Shown: positions 24,205-34,817 of the stretch, piece by piece
Numbering within the stretch: the first letter of the stretch is position 1
Layout: each line of letters starts with the position of its first letter
NCBI GenBank assembly: GCA_030549775.1
Contig: CM060181.1
Coordinates: forward strand, 51,466,218 to 51,530,217
DNA: 64,000 bases
Direction of reading: 5' to 3'
Source of the DNA: Tamarix chinensis
Lineage: Eukaryota; Streptophyta; Magnoliopsida; Caryophyllales; Tamaricaceae
Position numbers and translations under genes: made by a program
The notes under the pieces: generated by a model
The model's input: only the letters and a program-made list of their open reading frames with translations
Databases searched by the model: none
Told to the model about the DNA's origin: nothing

Positions 24205-24472
24205 CTTTTCGTTTCATGGAAGCCAAAAATGTATGCCTTTAAGGTTATTTTACTTGCTTCTACCAAGGAATCTCCCCATGTAATAGTGTGTATAATCTTC
24301 TAAGGTTCCTTAGTTGAAAGATTGGGGGAAATTATTGGGATAAGGGTATTTTTTGTCTGGCAAAGGGTGTTTGCGTGTATCCTTCTCAAATGACCCTTAT
24401 GTGTCAACTCTTCTACAACATCCCTCAATGATCGACACTCCTCTATGGTGTGCCTATACCCCTTACGGTAGA
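24205..24472 (-). mobile_element. Tat-type element 2, gag zinc-motif fragment
   Basis: The minus-strand frame reads YIYRKGYRHTIEEC, then a LRDVVEELTHKGHLRR helix. This is the conserved Y-C-x-H-x3-GHxTEEC ... LI-x-G-x-L block of Tat-lineage gag proteins. The nucleotide sequence from about 24205 is also similar to 47187-47305 in Tat element 1. The fragment is separated from its upstream gag half (26898-28233) by solo LTR B. Everything downstream of early protease is missing. Confidence 0.75.
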
Positions 24473-26897
24473 TGTAATACTCCAAAATTTTGTAACTCTT
24501 ATTTTCAAACATTTAGCCTTTTATTTGAAACTTAACCCTTAAAACTTAGCTTAATTATTGTGTTAACCTTTGATCTACAAACCCAAGTAAATTCCTAAAT
24601 ATATTTATCCTAAATTATTTTTATATTTTCCCCTATTATTAAACCCACCCTAAACCAATAAATTTCCCCCAGTTTATTTTCCCTAATTAGGTACCTCACC
24701 CTAGATAAATTAATTTTACCCTAAATTTGAATCTAAACCTAATTTTAATCCTAATCAAAACATTAATTTTCTCTTTTTCTCTCTCTTCCCTTTCCTTTTT
24801 TCTTTTCCTTCTTTTTATTTTTATTTCTTTTCTTTCTCCCTCCTTCCTTCCTAATATGTGCAATACAACCCTCAGTTGCCCCTTTGCCCTTTCCCTTCTC
24901 GGGCCAAACACCCCTTCTCCCCATACATGGTCGTCGTTATCCACTTCCCCTTCCCAACCATGCACACCACTTGCCACCTTAATTTGTACCCCTACACCCA
25001 TAACTTGCATACACACATGTCCCAAGCCACGCCTAACCCCAATCCCTTTACCATTCGACACTCTCACCTCTAACCCACTCCCTCACCATGTGTTATCCTA
25101 TAAATACCCTCTCACCTCGTCCTTTCTCCTATTTCCCCTCCCTTATGTCTCATTGAGAAGTCGATCATACCCCATATTCCTTTCCTCCTTCTCTTGGTCT
25201 ATTTGTCCCCTCCCAACACCACACCACTCCGGCACTCACCACCACCGACCACCAAACACAACCACAACCATCTTCTCTACTAGTCATCGCACCCCAAATC
25301 TATGCCCTTTTCTTCTCCCTCTCCTCATCTCCATATTTAGTTTCATTGAGGCACACATGACACATGATCACCAAGCACTATTGTGCACATCTCGCACGAC
25401 CGCCCATTCATACACCCTCTCATCTCACACACTACACCCTTTTTGTGCATAGTCATGCCCTATCACCCTATCGATCTTTATTTGTGTTGCACTACCTCAT
25501 TTGAACCACTACCTTAACAACCTCCTCCATCGTTGGCCATCACCTGCCTGACTAGCAACCACCAACCTCCCTGGTTTCATTCTTTCCATAGTCTAACATG
25601 GCACTGTATATCATCCTTACACCACTAAGCCCTTCGCATTCTTCCACACACCTTCACCCTCTATTATTGTCTCCCCTTGCTACACCACCTTTTTTCGTTC
25701 CCCCTCTTTAGAAACCCACCCTTTATCATTGCCTCCCCCTTGTGATGCCATCTTCTTCCATTTCTCTCCTTAGCTTTGGCCATTCTTGCCATTATCTCCC
25801 TACAACTTACAACCATCCTTATCATTGCTCCCCCCTTAGTTAGGACACTTAGTGTCATTTCCTCCTTTTGCTGTAACAAATTATAGTGTAGTTGGTTCAA
25901 CCCTTATAGCCTTAGTTTGCTTTAGTCCTTCTTCTTTTCCACTCTCCTTTGCCTAAGTTTTCCCTAGTTAATTTTATTAAGTCTAATATTGTGTATTTTG
26001 ACCTCTAAGTGATATTTCAATGGTATTAAATGAGGTATCATAGGTCTTGTGTGCTTAAAGACTAAAGACACTTCGGTAAATATACATGTCTAGGGTTATA
26101 AATAAGCTTAATCGAGTCGAACACTCCAAGGCTCAAGTTTAGCTCATTTAACTAAATAAGTCTAAAATAAAAGTCAAGTTTAGCTCCTTTAACTAAATGA
26201 ACATGCCGAGCTAAGCTTTTGATGAGTCAAGTCAAGCCAAGTTCATGAGTCAAAGCAATAAAATAAACCAAGCCTCACTTTTTTGGGCTCAAGCTTAGCT
26301 CATTTAACTAAATGAATAAGTCAAACCAAACTTTTAATGAGTTAAGCCAAGCCAAATATCGAACTAGCTTAGCTCATTTATAACCCTATACATGTCATAG
26401 TTAGGAATTTTATGTGCAATATGTGTATTTTTGTTTGTGATATCATTCTTGGAATTATTTTATGGAAAATATTATCATGATAATGGTGTTATATGATACG
26501 TGGTGTTGAATGTTGAAAGAAAAGGTGAGAAAACTATGAAAGCATGAGTTTGTGTATATTATTCGATGATTTGAATTAGGATGTGCGAAATATATATATG
26601 AGGCTATGTACTTTTATGATAATAGAATGTATTGGAGGTTGAAAATCATTCATACTGTGACTCATAAAAATTTTGTGGAAATTGGGTATTTTAGATGTCT
26701 TAGGGGAATTTTGGTCAATATAAGTTAAAATGGAATATTGGGTATTTCAATGTGATAGTTGGCTTAAAATAGTTTAAGTATACTATGTGGAATGTTTGGA
26801 GTGCATAAGGATGGTATAAGTCTAATAAATGAGAAAAGGACTTAGAAATGTCTATCAGTCATTTTCCACATTAAAGATATATGAGATGTTATCCACT
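24473..26897 (+). mobile_element. Solo LTR 'B' inserted in the Tat gag zinc motif
   Basis: It begins TGTAATACTCCAAAATTTTG. The bases GGTAGA precede it (24467-24472) and recur at 26898-26903, where Tat gag sequence resumes in register, so this looks like a target-site duplication. The exact right terminus is eroded (GATGTTATCCACT instead of a clear ...TTACA). It contains pyrimidine-rich DNA that gives long but meaningless open frames (for example 24727-25452) and a MITE at 26091-26388. No internal retroelement sequence is present, consistent with LTR-LTR recombination. Confidence 0.65.
26091..26388. mobile_element. hAT-like MITE with perfect 8-bp target-site duplication
   Basis: This 298-bp element starts TAGGGTTATAAATAAGC and ends GCTCATTTATAACCCTA, giving terminal inverted repeats of about 17 bp. 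It is flanked by a perfect 8-bp duplication, TACATGTC (26083-26090 and 26389-26396), the length typical of hAT transposases. It has no coding capacity. Internal palindromic GCTCATTTAACTAAATGA-type units repeat. A degenerate copy in opposite orientation lies at 14089-14363. Confidence 0.9.
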
Positions 26898-28233
26898 GGT
26901 AGAGCATATTTATCAAATATGCCAATTAAACTCCGTTAATCAATTGGGTGTATTATTGGCCTTAGACCCTTACACCCTCTTTTTAGCTTATACATCTCCT
27001 TATTTAGCTAATGTCTTGGCATTGAAGTTGTTTCATTCTTCTAGCAATCATCCACATTTCTTTGCTCATCTCTCAGACCTCTATTCTCTCCTACACATCT
27101 TTTCTCAAAGAAGTGTAAGAAGTATTTTTATCCAAGTACACGTTTTCCACCAACTCTTTAATAGTCAATCCTCTTAGGAGAGAAGATCAGGCAATATCAT
27201 TATCCAACTCATTGATTTGCTAGACTTTCCTTTCAAATCTGTTTAAAAATGACTGAGCAAACCCCACCAGACCATAAGAGAACCCCATCAAAGAAGAATA
27301 TTCCTTTTTGGGTTGATGACATGCATCAAACTACCCCACGAATATTGTCTTGAGCTACAAGAAGGAATTTTCCAATTCAGATTTTAGTTTTCCAAACCAT
27401 CTTAATGGTATCCCCTTTGATGTGCTCAAGAATACTTTACATAACATCTCTCTTCTCATGCCCTATCTATATACATAGTATTTATGAATACATTTAAATG
27501 GTACCCTGGATCGGTAGAAATATCAAATAATTCAAATGTTAAAATTATTATTCTTTATGTTAGTGCTTCAGATATGTACCTTGTGAAATGTGTATAGCAA
27601 CTAAAATTATCAGTATAATCCTTCTTCCCTTTCATAAATTCCAATGCTTTCGGTACCTTTTGATCCATCATTTTACTAATCAAGTATTCTTCATCTCTAT
27701 TAATATGTCGAGCATCTTATCTTGGAATATCTTCCTCATCGCTTTTACTCTGGCATCCACCATGCCTTTTATTTTAGCATTAGTCTCTTTAATCTCCTTA
27801 TATGTTAACTTTATTGCGTAAACTCTGATGTCTTTCCTTCTGGCTCATTTTGTCCCAGTCATCTTCCATAAACCCTTCATTTTCTTCTTAGTAGATAATG
27901 CTATAAAGTGTAGATATTGTCTCCCCTTTTAGAAGATCCAAAGCTTTCACCAAAGTTTCTTAAGGAGTAGGTTGTTAAGGTAAATCATGATGGTCATGAT
28001 CCATAATATAGGGTAATTTCTTGAGGCTATAAGTAAGAGGAGCGAGCATGTCAGAGATCATCTATTGAGTAGATGCTCAAGGCTTAGCATTAGCATCTTG
28101 GAGTTGAGAGATAATAACATGGTTTTTTCCCTTAGAATAATCACTAGTACTAGGATCAAGTTGATCAAAAGGTTGAATGGGAGACATAGCTTTTTTGTAA
28201 GAGATGCCTACACATAACGCATGTTGTTGTTGG
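26898..28233 (-). mobile_element. Tat-type element 2, leader and N-terminal gag
   Basis: Nucleotide similarity to Tat element 1 identifies this region: 27050-27310 matches 47985-48230, and 28020-28213 matches 48650-48849. On the minus strand it starts with a primer-binding/leader segment (AGGCATCTCTTACAAAAAAGC near 28213-28193), equivalent to GGCACCGTCTATGACAAAAAGC in element 1. The gag N-terminal frame follows (MSPIQPFDQLDPST). Many stops interrupt it. Confidence 0.7.
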
Positions 28234-28585
28234 TATTTTGTAAACTAAGGGGTTCTTAGGAGATTAGAACAAAGTTAAGTAATGAGAGAATGTCGAGAGG
28301 AAAATTCAAAGGAGACGGTACAAGTGAGAGAGTTTTATTATTATTTTAGATCCTCTAAATTAGATATAAGACCCCATATATATAAGAGTAGAGAAAAGGA
28401 AGAGGAAGAGGGAAATATTGTATGGTTGAGGATAAAAGGTTACATGTGTTATGTAGAGAACCAATCCATCAAGGGAATGGTACAAGCTATTAGTTCAAGG
28501 CTGGTTCGAGACCAAGACAAGTGCGCTTGGAAGCTTATTAGACTAACTATTATCCTTTGGGTCAACACTCTAAGACCAAATAACA
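28234..28585 (-). repeat. Tat-type element 2, 5' LTR
   Basis: This 352-bp segment aligns throughout with the LTRs of Tat element 1 (355 and 397 bp). It includes the CCCATATATATAAG TATA region (28374-28387) and the GAGAACCAATCCATCAAGG and CTTTGGGTC blocks. Orientation is minus, with gag on its left. The matching 3' LTR was not found, so element 2 is truncated. Confidence 0.75.
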
Positions 28586-30774
28586 CTAGTTGAGGGAAAA
28601 CCAATATTAGTATGTCATTACCTTATTTTGGGTGGTAAATGAGCATGTTATGTTTTGGGAAATAGTTGATTCTAGGATATATGAAAGCATATATGTTAAT
28701 GTATATGTGGTTTTGTGTATATTATGATAAATTGTATGAAACTATGTAGTAGAAAGCATGTTTTGGAGTTTGTAAGTGTAAATGGTAGTTATAGTATGTG
28801 TGCATGAGTTTCGATGATTAATAAATTTCCAAGCATGGTTAGGTGATCAATATGTTAGAGGTACAATTCGAAGTTGTTATAATGCTTGAATGTTGATGGA
28901 GTTGTGTTGTGAATATGTGTTGGAAATGTTATGTTGAGTTTCAAATTGATTGTGGAGCAGTAGGCCCCTTCGATCGATTGAGATGCACTGTTAATCGATG
29001 TGTCCCTAGTGGTCCCATTAGCTGAAACACACATTTGTTTGATGGATTACACTTACTTCCATTGATCGACTAATAATCCTAATTGGTAAAATATTATTAC
29101 ATTCTTCTCCCCAAATGATATTTTTTCATCTGGTTAACCAACTAAGGTTTTCAGCCAGTTGACCAATATGCCTATTCAGTCGACTGAATGCCTATATTTT
29201 TCCTATATACTTATAATTAAAAAATGAACAAAAATCTTGGCTTGGTGGATCCATTTTACTATTCCTATAGGCTTGTATGGTCATGTTGAACACTTCATTT
29301 TGGTTATTTAATCAAATCAAGCATAGACGACCTTAATCCTAAGTCTTGACCTAAAACTTAACCTTGGAATAAAATGGGACAATAATTAGAAATAACTAGT
29401 GGACTTGGATTAGTTTAGTTATGGTTAGACTCTCTATATTCCCATGCAAACCTGGTTTGACTCATTAATGATAAGAGAATATGTTGTTGGATATAGTGTT
29501 GATATAATTTGAGTTAATTAACTTAAATGGAAGATCAAATTAGCTAAGTAATGATGGTATCATCTCTAAGTACCATTTATGGGTTATAATGGATAGTTTG
29601 GATTAATTATGTGATCATGGTTAGTTTAATATGCTACGTGGGCCATGTTTAGAGTATGGTTGGAAATACAATACCAATCACTTAAAGTGAAGAATTTAGA
29701 GTACTATATGGGTTTATATTATCCAATCATTGATTAACTACTAGGGGGTTAGTCTTCCTTTAAACAAGATTTGAATTAATCCTGATGCATTTCCTACTCT
29801 ATACCCTAATGAGATGATATAGGGTATTGATAGGTTTATTTGGCTTCAATCAAATTTAATGTCCTTTAGTTATTGGTTTGACTTCCATGTGTATTGAGAT
29901 GCCATAGGGAATAATCCAGCCTATTACTCAAAAACTAAATGGATGTGTGTGTGTGTGTTATTGTGATCAAAATTTCATGAATAATTAAGTGGAGTGGACT
30001 TTAAGGTTTTCAAAAGTGCTTTGAATCCTTAATATGTACTTCACATGTTCCTATGTTGTTAACCATGATTTTTAAACTTAGGGTAAGCATGATGAATTAT
30101 TCCTACACTTGGTATGAAGCATGATCATTCCATGAATCTATGTCTATTATTGAGCAATATGTTACTTGCCTTCTTTGTTTGTATAGGATGCTATGTTGAG
30201 AATACCATGCTAGTAAAGTTTGTAAGTTGGTATATGATTGTATAAGCATGTGAATGTGTTCTATCATTACCATACGTGCATCTTAACCTTCCATGACAAG
30301 GTAGTATGGCTTACTCAATATGTTGCGTATTGACATGCTTGTTTAATCAGTCACTTACTCAATTCCACAAATAAGTGAAATTATATAGGTTAGCGAGGAT
30401 GGCCTGTAATCATCTCATTTATGCGTTGGCATGGGTTATGAGAGTGTGGATGTTCGGGTGGCTCCTCTTTTATTGGTTTCTTCAGTGAACACTCTCTTTA
30501 TGTATTTCCATTTGTTTTAGACCTGATATGGTATTGTTTTTGTAAACACCAATGCTCACTATTGTTTATATTGCCAGTTTAGCACACTCTATTTCTTATG
30601 TTTGGTTGGTTAGATACTTATTTTTATGTTTAGCATGAGACGAATGGTGGAATGCCTATCCAATGTTAGGTACGGTGATAACACCTAGTTTTTAGATGAG
30701 TGGTTTTCATATTTCTACTTCTACAAATGTTTTAAAAATACAATTTTTTTTAAGTAAAAAATGGGGGTGTTACA
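28586..30774 (+). repeat. Long LTR 'A', 3' part
   Basis: It ends TTTTTTTTAAGTAAAAAATG followed by GGGGTGTTACA (to 30774). This matches the reverse complement of the end at 59980, and the block near 30305-30335 (TTACTCAATATGTTGCGTATTGA) matches the solo LTR near 60425-60450. It carries GTTGACC/GTCGACTG-type strings (28960-29190) and a (TG)n run near 29942-29959. No gene is present. It reads as the continuation of the LTR that starts at 23520. Confidence 0.55.
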
Positions 30775-32575
30775 AACATAATCCCATAAAAATTAACCAA
30801 CAATATATTAAGGTAAGTTTTGTTTACCTTTGAGCAAATAAATCTTCTAGCAAATAAGGCCTATATTGATGGAATTCCTACCAAGCTTTCTTGATTTACT
30901 AGGTAAAATCAAGAGAGCTAAAATTAGTAAAAATGCCTTTAAAACAATTTAAAGAAATGAAAATCAAAATAAAAGGAAGGAAGCTAATTCCTCTACCTCA
31001 ACCCCAAAATCTAAGATTGCCAAGAGTAGGAACTCAATATTCTTCAAGCCTTTCCTTACCTTAATGTTTCTATGTTTAATGAGAACAAAGAAGAGTGAAA
31101 ATGAAGATCAAGAAGAAGGACAGAAGGAGAAGGATCAATTGTGAGGAGAATAAGAAATCAAGGTTACAACACTTGGAAAATTCAAGGTTAGGAGAAAATA
31201 GATCAAAATAAGGAGAGATGAGTGTGAGACGGAAGAAATGAATCTATCGAGGGCTTGGGAAGCACCTGCTAGTCGACAAAAGGGATGGGGGAGAGGGAGG
31301 TAGAGTGCTAGCTAGAGGTTAAGTGAGGGTACATGAGTGTAAGGGGTTGGTATGATAAGAGAGAGGGAGATATTGAAGAAAATCTAGCCATAACAAAACA
31401 AGGGAAATATTAGTAGCAAGAATGTATACCCACACAAGTCTAGTGACAAATGAGAGAGGGGAGGAGAGTGAAACTAGGGTAGGTGAGGAAAATACCTCTA
31501 AAGTACTTTTTTTTTATCTAAATAAAATTGAATAATGATTTGAATAATGTGAAAATAATTTTAAGACACCAAAATATGCCTATTCACACAAAGAGATCAT
31601 AATAATAATTTTTCACAAATATTTGGAGAATAATTGAATCCAAACTAGAAAATGCTTGGAAGTTCGAGCAAAACCAGTTAACTAGTTTTAAAATACCAAT
31701 AGAATGGTATAACAAGCTGATTGGTTTTCAAAGATTAGTTGGTTGGTTCTCCTAGAGTAATAACTTAAGTTTTAGGATGAATCGATCGACCAGTTTAGGC
31801 TATGACTAGTCGACTGGTAGACACAAAACTTATGCTCTTATCTAAATTTCATGTCTTTTTTTAGAAAAAAAAAACTTTTCAATTTATATGAATAGAAATT
31901 TAAATGCATTTTGAAATCATAATGTGCTAGGGTTTGATAATGTTTGGGAAAATTTATGTTAATAAGAAGTTTTGAAGTGTGTAGGTGAAACAATAGTAAA
32001 ATGGTCATTTTGGGTAATTATAGAAATTCGGTGATGTATAAGTGATAATTGGGGTAAAATATGATAAGTTTGATATGTTTTTAGTCTATGTGAAAGTGCC
32101 TTAAAATGCCTTCAAAAACATTAGGGGTATAATCAATATTTCATGTCTAATACTTTAAAGTTTAATTTTATATTTAGATTTTTTGTACTTAATATAATAT
32201 GGTTAAGTGTCATATTAAGTTTGGTGAGTTGATAAATCTTATAGGTGAAGTTATGAGTTAATTGGAAATTAGGGTTCCACAAGGGTATTATGGTATTTTT
32301 CAATAGTGGAATGTCTTCTATTCATAGTATCAAGTTTCAAAAATTAAAGTAAAAATGAAGGAAAAAATTAGAGTATAACTAGTTAATTAGTTTGGTCAAC
32401 TAGTCAGCTAGTCTCATTGTATTAAAAAAACAGGGAGTAGGAAAATGAGTTGATTGATTTGCTATGCTAGTTGACTAGTCTTCTAGTTTGAACAATATTT
32501 TTTTTAATTCATTTTCCTTCAAAATATTTTTAAACAAAATAGCTTTTTAGATATGAGGTATTGCAACATTTATAT
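30775..32575. repeat. LTR-like remnant with CCAGTTGACTGG-type strings
   Basis: No gene is recognised. The order of blocks resembles 4531-5930: a purine-rich stretch (31070-31480), then AACCAGTTAACTAGTT and GTCGACTGG strings (31670-31825 and again 32375-32490). It finishes with a degenerate GAGGTATTGCAACA at about 32556-32569. Confidence 0.35.
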
Positions 32576-34359
32576 AGTGGAAGATATAAATTTTGTTGAA
32601 ATGTGTGTGTGTGTGTAATATGTATCTTATAATAAGGATGCTAATTTTTGGCAAAAAAAAAAGAGGAAAATTCTGGTATATAATTCTTATATTCTTAATG
32701 ACCAAAATTAAAGATTATTATATTTTAAAAAATGTTGACAAAAAATTATTAAATACAGTTAAAATGTTCTGTTGTGCTACTATTTCATTAGTTAACAAAA
32801 AATCACTAAATTATCTCCCGTGCATCAAGCACTATAGAACTAACTCCAGGCTGTAATTGTGGCACACCAAATACCAAATTTTCAGTTTTGTGAATAAGCA
32901 TTGCCAATTAAACATAAAAATAAAAAAAATGTAAATATAGAAAATTATTTTACTAAAGTCTAGTAACATATTTTTTAGAGCTTATTTTTACACCTTATCA
33001 GATTAAATCATCACCAATAAAATTATATTAGATTAACATAATAATTAATAAATTTAATTTAATAATATAAAAATATAATTAAAAGATAATTAATAGAAAT
33101 AAAATTTTATTATTATGATAAATATTCATAATAATTAACTTAATAATACTGTTAATAATAAAATATAACGATCATTAAAATATATTTATTATTATAATTA
33201 ATAATAATAACAATATGATAAATATTAATATAATAATTATTAAAATAATAATAATAATAATAATAATAATAATTATTATTATTATCATTATAAAAGTTAT
33301 GATTATTATTTATATTAATAATATTATTAACATTATTATTATTATCAGTATTAATATATTTATTATGATAATTATCAATATAATTATATCTATTATCATA
33401 ATAACAATTATTATATATATAATCATTATAATTATATTTATTAATATTATGATTGATAATTAATTATTATTAAAATTATTATTATTAAAATTATTATTGT
33501 TATTAATATGATTATTATTATTATTATAACAATTATTAATATAGTTATTAATATTATTTTACTTATTATCATAATAATAATAACAATTATCATAATTACA
33601 TATATTATAAATATAATTATTAACATCATTGGAGATATGCCCTAGGAGCCAATTATAGATTTTGTGTAAGATATTCGATTCTCACACAACTTGATTATTC
33701 TTAATATTTTACTAAATATCCGCTTATGGCTTGTGAGCCAAAAATGATGTTTTGTGCTTATGATTAATGTTGATGTACTTTTAGGGTCATATACTCGAAC
33801 TAACTAGATTTAACATGATGAACCTAAATTGTTTGATCTAATCCAAACTTTTTAGATGATCTAACTTAGATCTATTTAATATCATATCAGGGTTACTTTT
33901 ATAAATATTTAAAATAATTTTTATTTTTTATTTATATTGCTTCTTCAACTACCCTTAAAAGAAAGAAAATTTTCGGTATTAGTACATCCGGTATCGTATT
34001 GAACATGTTCATGAGGATATTAATATAGACTTGACAATTAACGTATAATTATGACATGTTTGATAATTAGTCCATAATAATCACATGTTTTATCATACTA
34101 TAATAGGTATACCCTATCTTAATAAATTCATTCCTCATGAATTCTAAGATTCATATTAGATTCAAAGGACCTTACAAATATAATTATTATAATTAAAAAT
34201 ATTATAATTATTAGTACATTAGTTATAATAATAATAATTATTTATTATATTATAAATGTTAATATTATAACTATTCTTATCAATACCAAATATATCAGAT
34301 CGGATGAATACTAATAAATTAAAAACAAATTATACCAGCTCGTATCAAATTATATAAGC
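32576..34359. repeat. AT-rich degenerate repeat block upstream of the NAC gene
   Basis: Most of 33000-33640 is imperfect AAT/ATT/TAT repeat, with (AAT)n around 33243-33275. Open frames on both strands are Ile-rich artefacts. A second smaller block lies at 34170-34300. Short non-repetitive stretches at 32590-32990 and 33640-34170 contain nothing recognisable, except that 32866-32962 is similar to 34508-34608. Confidence 0.75.
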
Positions 34360-34443
34360 AAAATTAAAATATAGGAAACGAACCTTCAAAATTAGAATAT
34401 AGAAAACGAACCCTCAAAATTAGAATATAGAAAACGAACCCTT
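34360..34443. repeat. Three 28-bp tandem repeats in the NAC promoter region
   Basis: Three head-to-tail copies lie at 34360-34387, 34388-34415 and 34416-34443. The unit runs AAAATTAGAATATAGAAAAC then GAACCCTC; copy 1 differs at a few positions. Confidence 0.9.
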
Positions 34444-34655
34444 ACTGCGCCGGGTTCCCACGGCATGCGTGCTCCATATCAACCAGTTCCACGTGGTGTA
34501 ATTTGCGGTACACCAAACAGTCAAACACCAAAATTTCCAGTAAGTTTTGTAAATTAAACATGAAAAGGCAATAAGTACGTAATTAAATAAAATAAATATT
34601 TTACTAAAAGCCTTACTGACGCCAGGTTCCCATGCTTGAGTGCTCCCTATTCAAC
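34441..34655. repeat. 171-bp-spaced duplication in the NAC promoter region
   Basis: The segment TTACTGCGCCGGGTTCCCAC at 34442-34461 recurs as TTACTGACGCCAGGTTCCCA at 34613-34632, with similar flanks (GCATGCGTGCTCC / GCTTGAGTGCTCC). The spacer (CACCAAA...TTTTACTAAA) is itself similar to 32866-32962. This suggests a once tandemly repeated block, with AT-rich DNA now lying between more distant copies. Confidence 0.7.
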
Positions 34656-34703
34656 TATGACGAAGCTTCAAGCTCTCGACGTCGACTGAGAAAAGAAAAG
34701 AAG

Positions 34704-34712
34704 AAACCCTAA
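34704..34712 (+). promoter_or_regulatory. telo-box-like AAACCCTAA upstream of the NAC start codon
   Basis: AAACCCTAA lies 106 bp before the ATG, probably in the 5' UTR or core promoter. Telo-boxes are common near starts of housekeeping and growth-related plant genes. A CGACGTCGAC palindrome with an ACGT core lies just upstream (34678-34687). Function is inferred from motif identity only. Confidence 0.45.
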
Positions 34713-34817
34713 TTCCAAATTTCTCGAATTTAGTCTTCCATTCGAATCTGAACTTCGCTATTTTTGTCCACTTTTCTACTCGCGTATACTAATTCGATCG
34801 ATCGATTTTCTCAGTAG

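Noticed and set aside
23806..24303. Overlapping open frames on both strands (Arg/Lys/Glu-rich or Leu/Ser/Pro-rich)
   Set aside because: Low-complexity polypyrimidine LTR DNA keeps several frames open by chance.
24727..25452. Longest open frame in the window (241 codons, plus strand)
   Set aside because: It lies in the pyrimidine-rich part of a long LTR. The protein is Leu/Ser/Pro/Thr/His-biased with no domain, and the opposite strand is also open, so it is a composition artefact.
33215..33629. Ile-rich open frames on both strands
   Set aside because: They are translations of AAT/ATT repeats; the same holds for 7810-8010.
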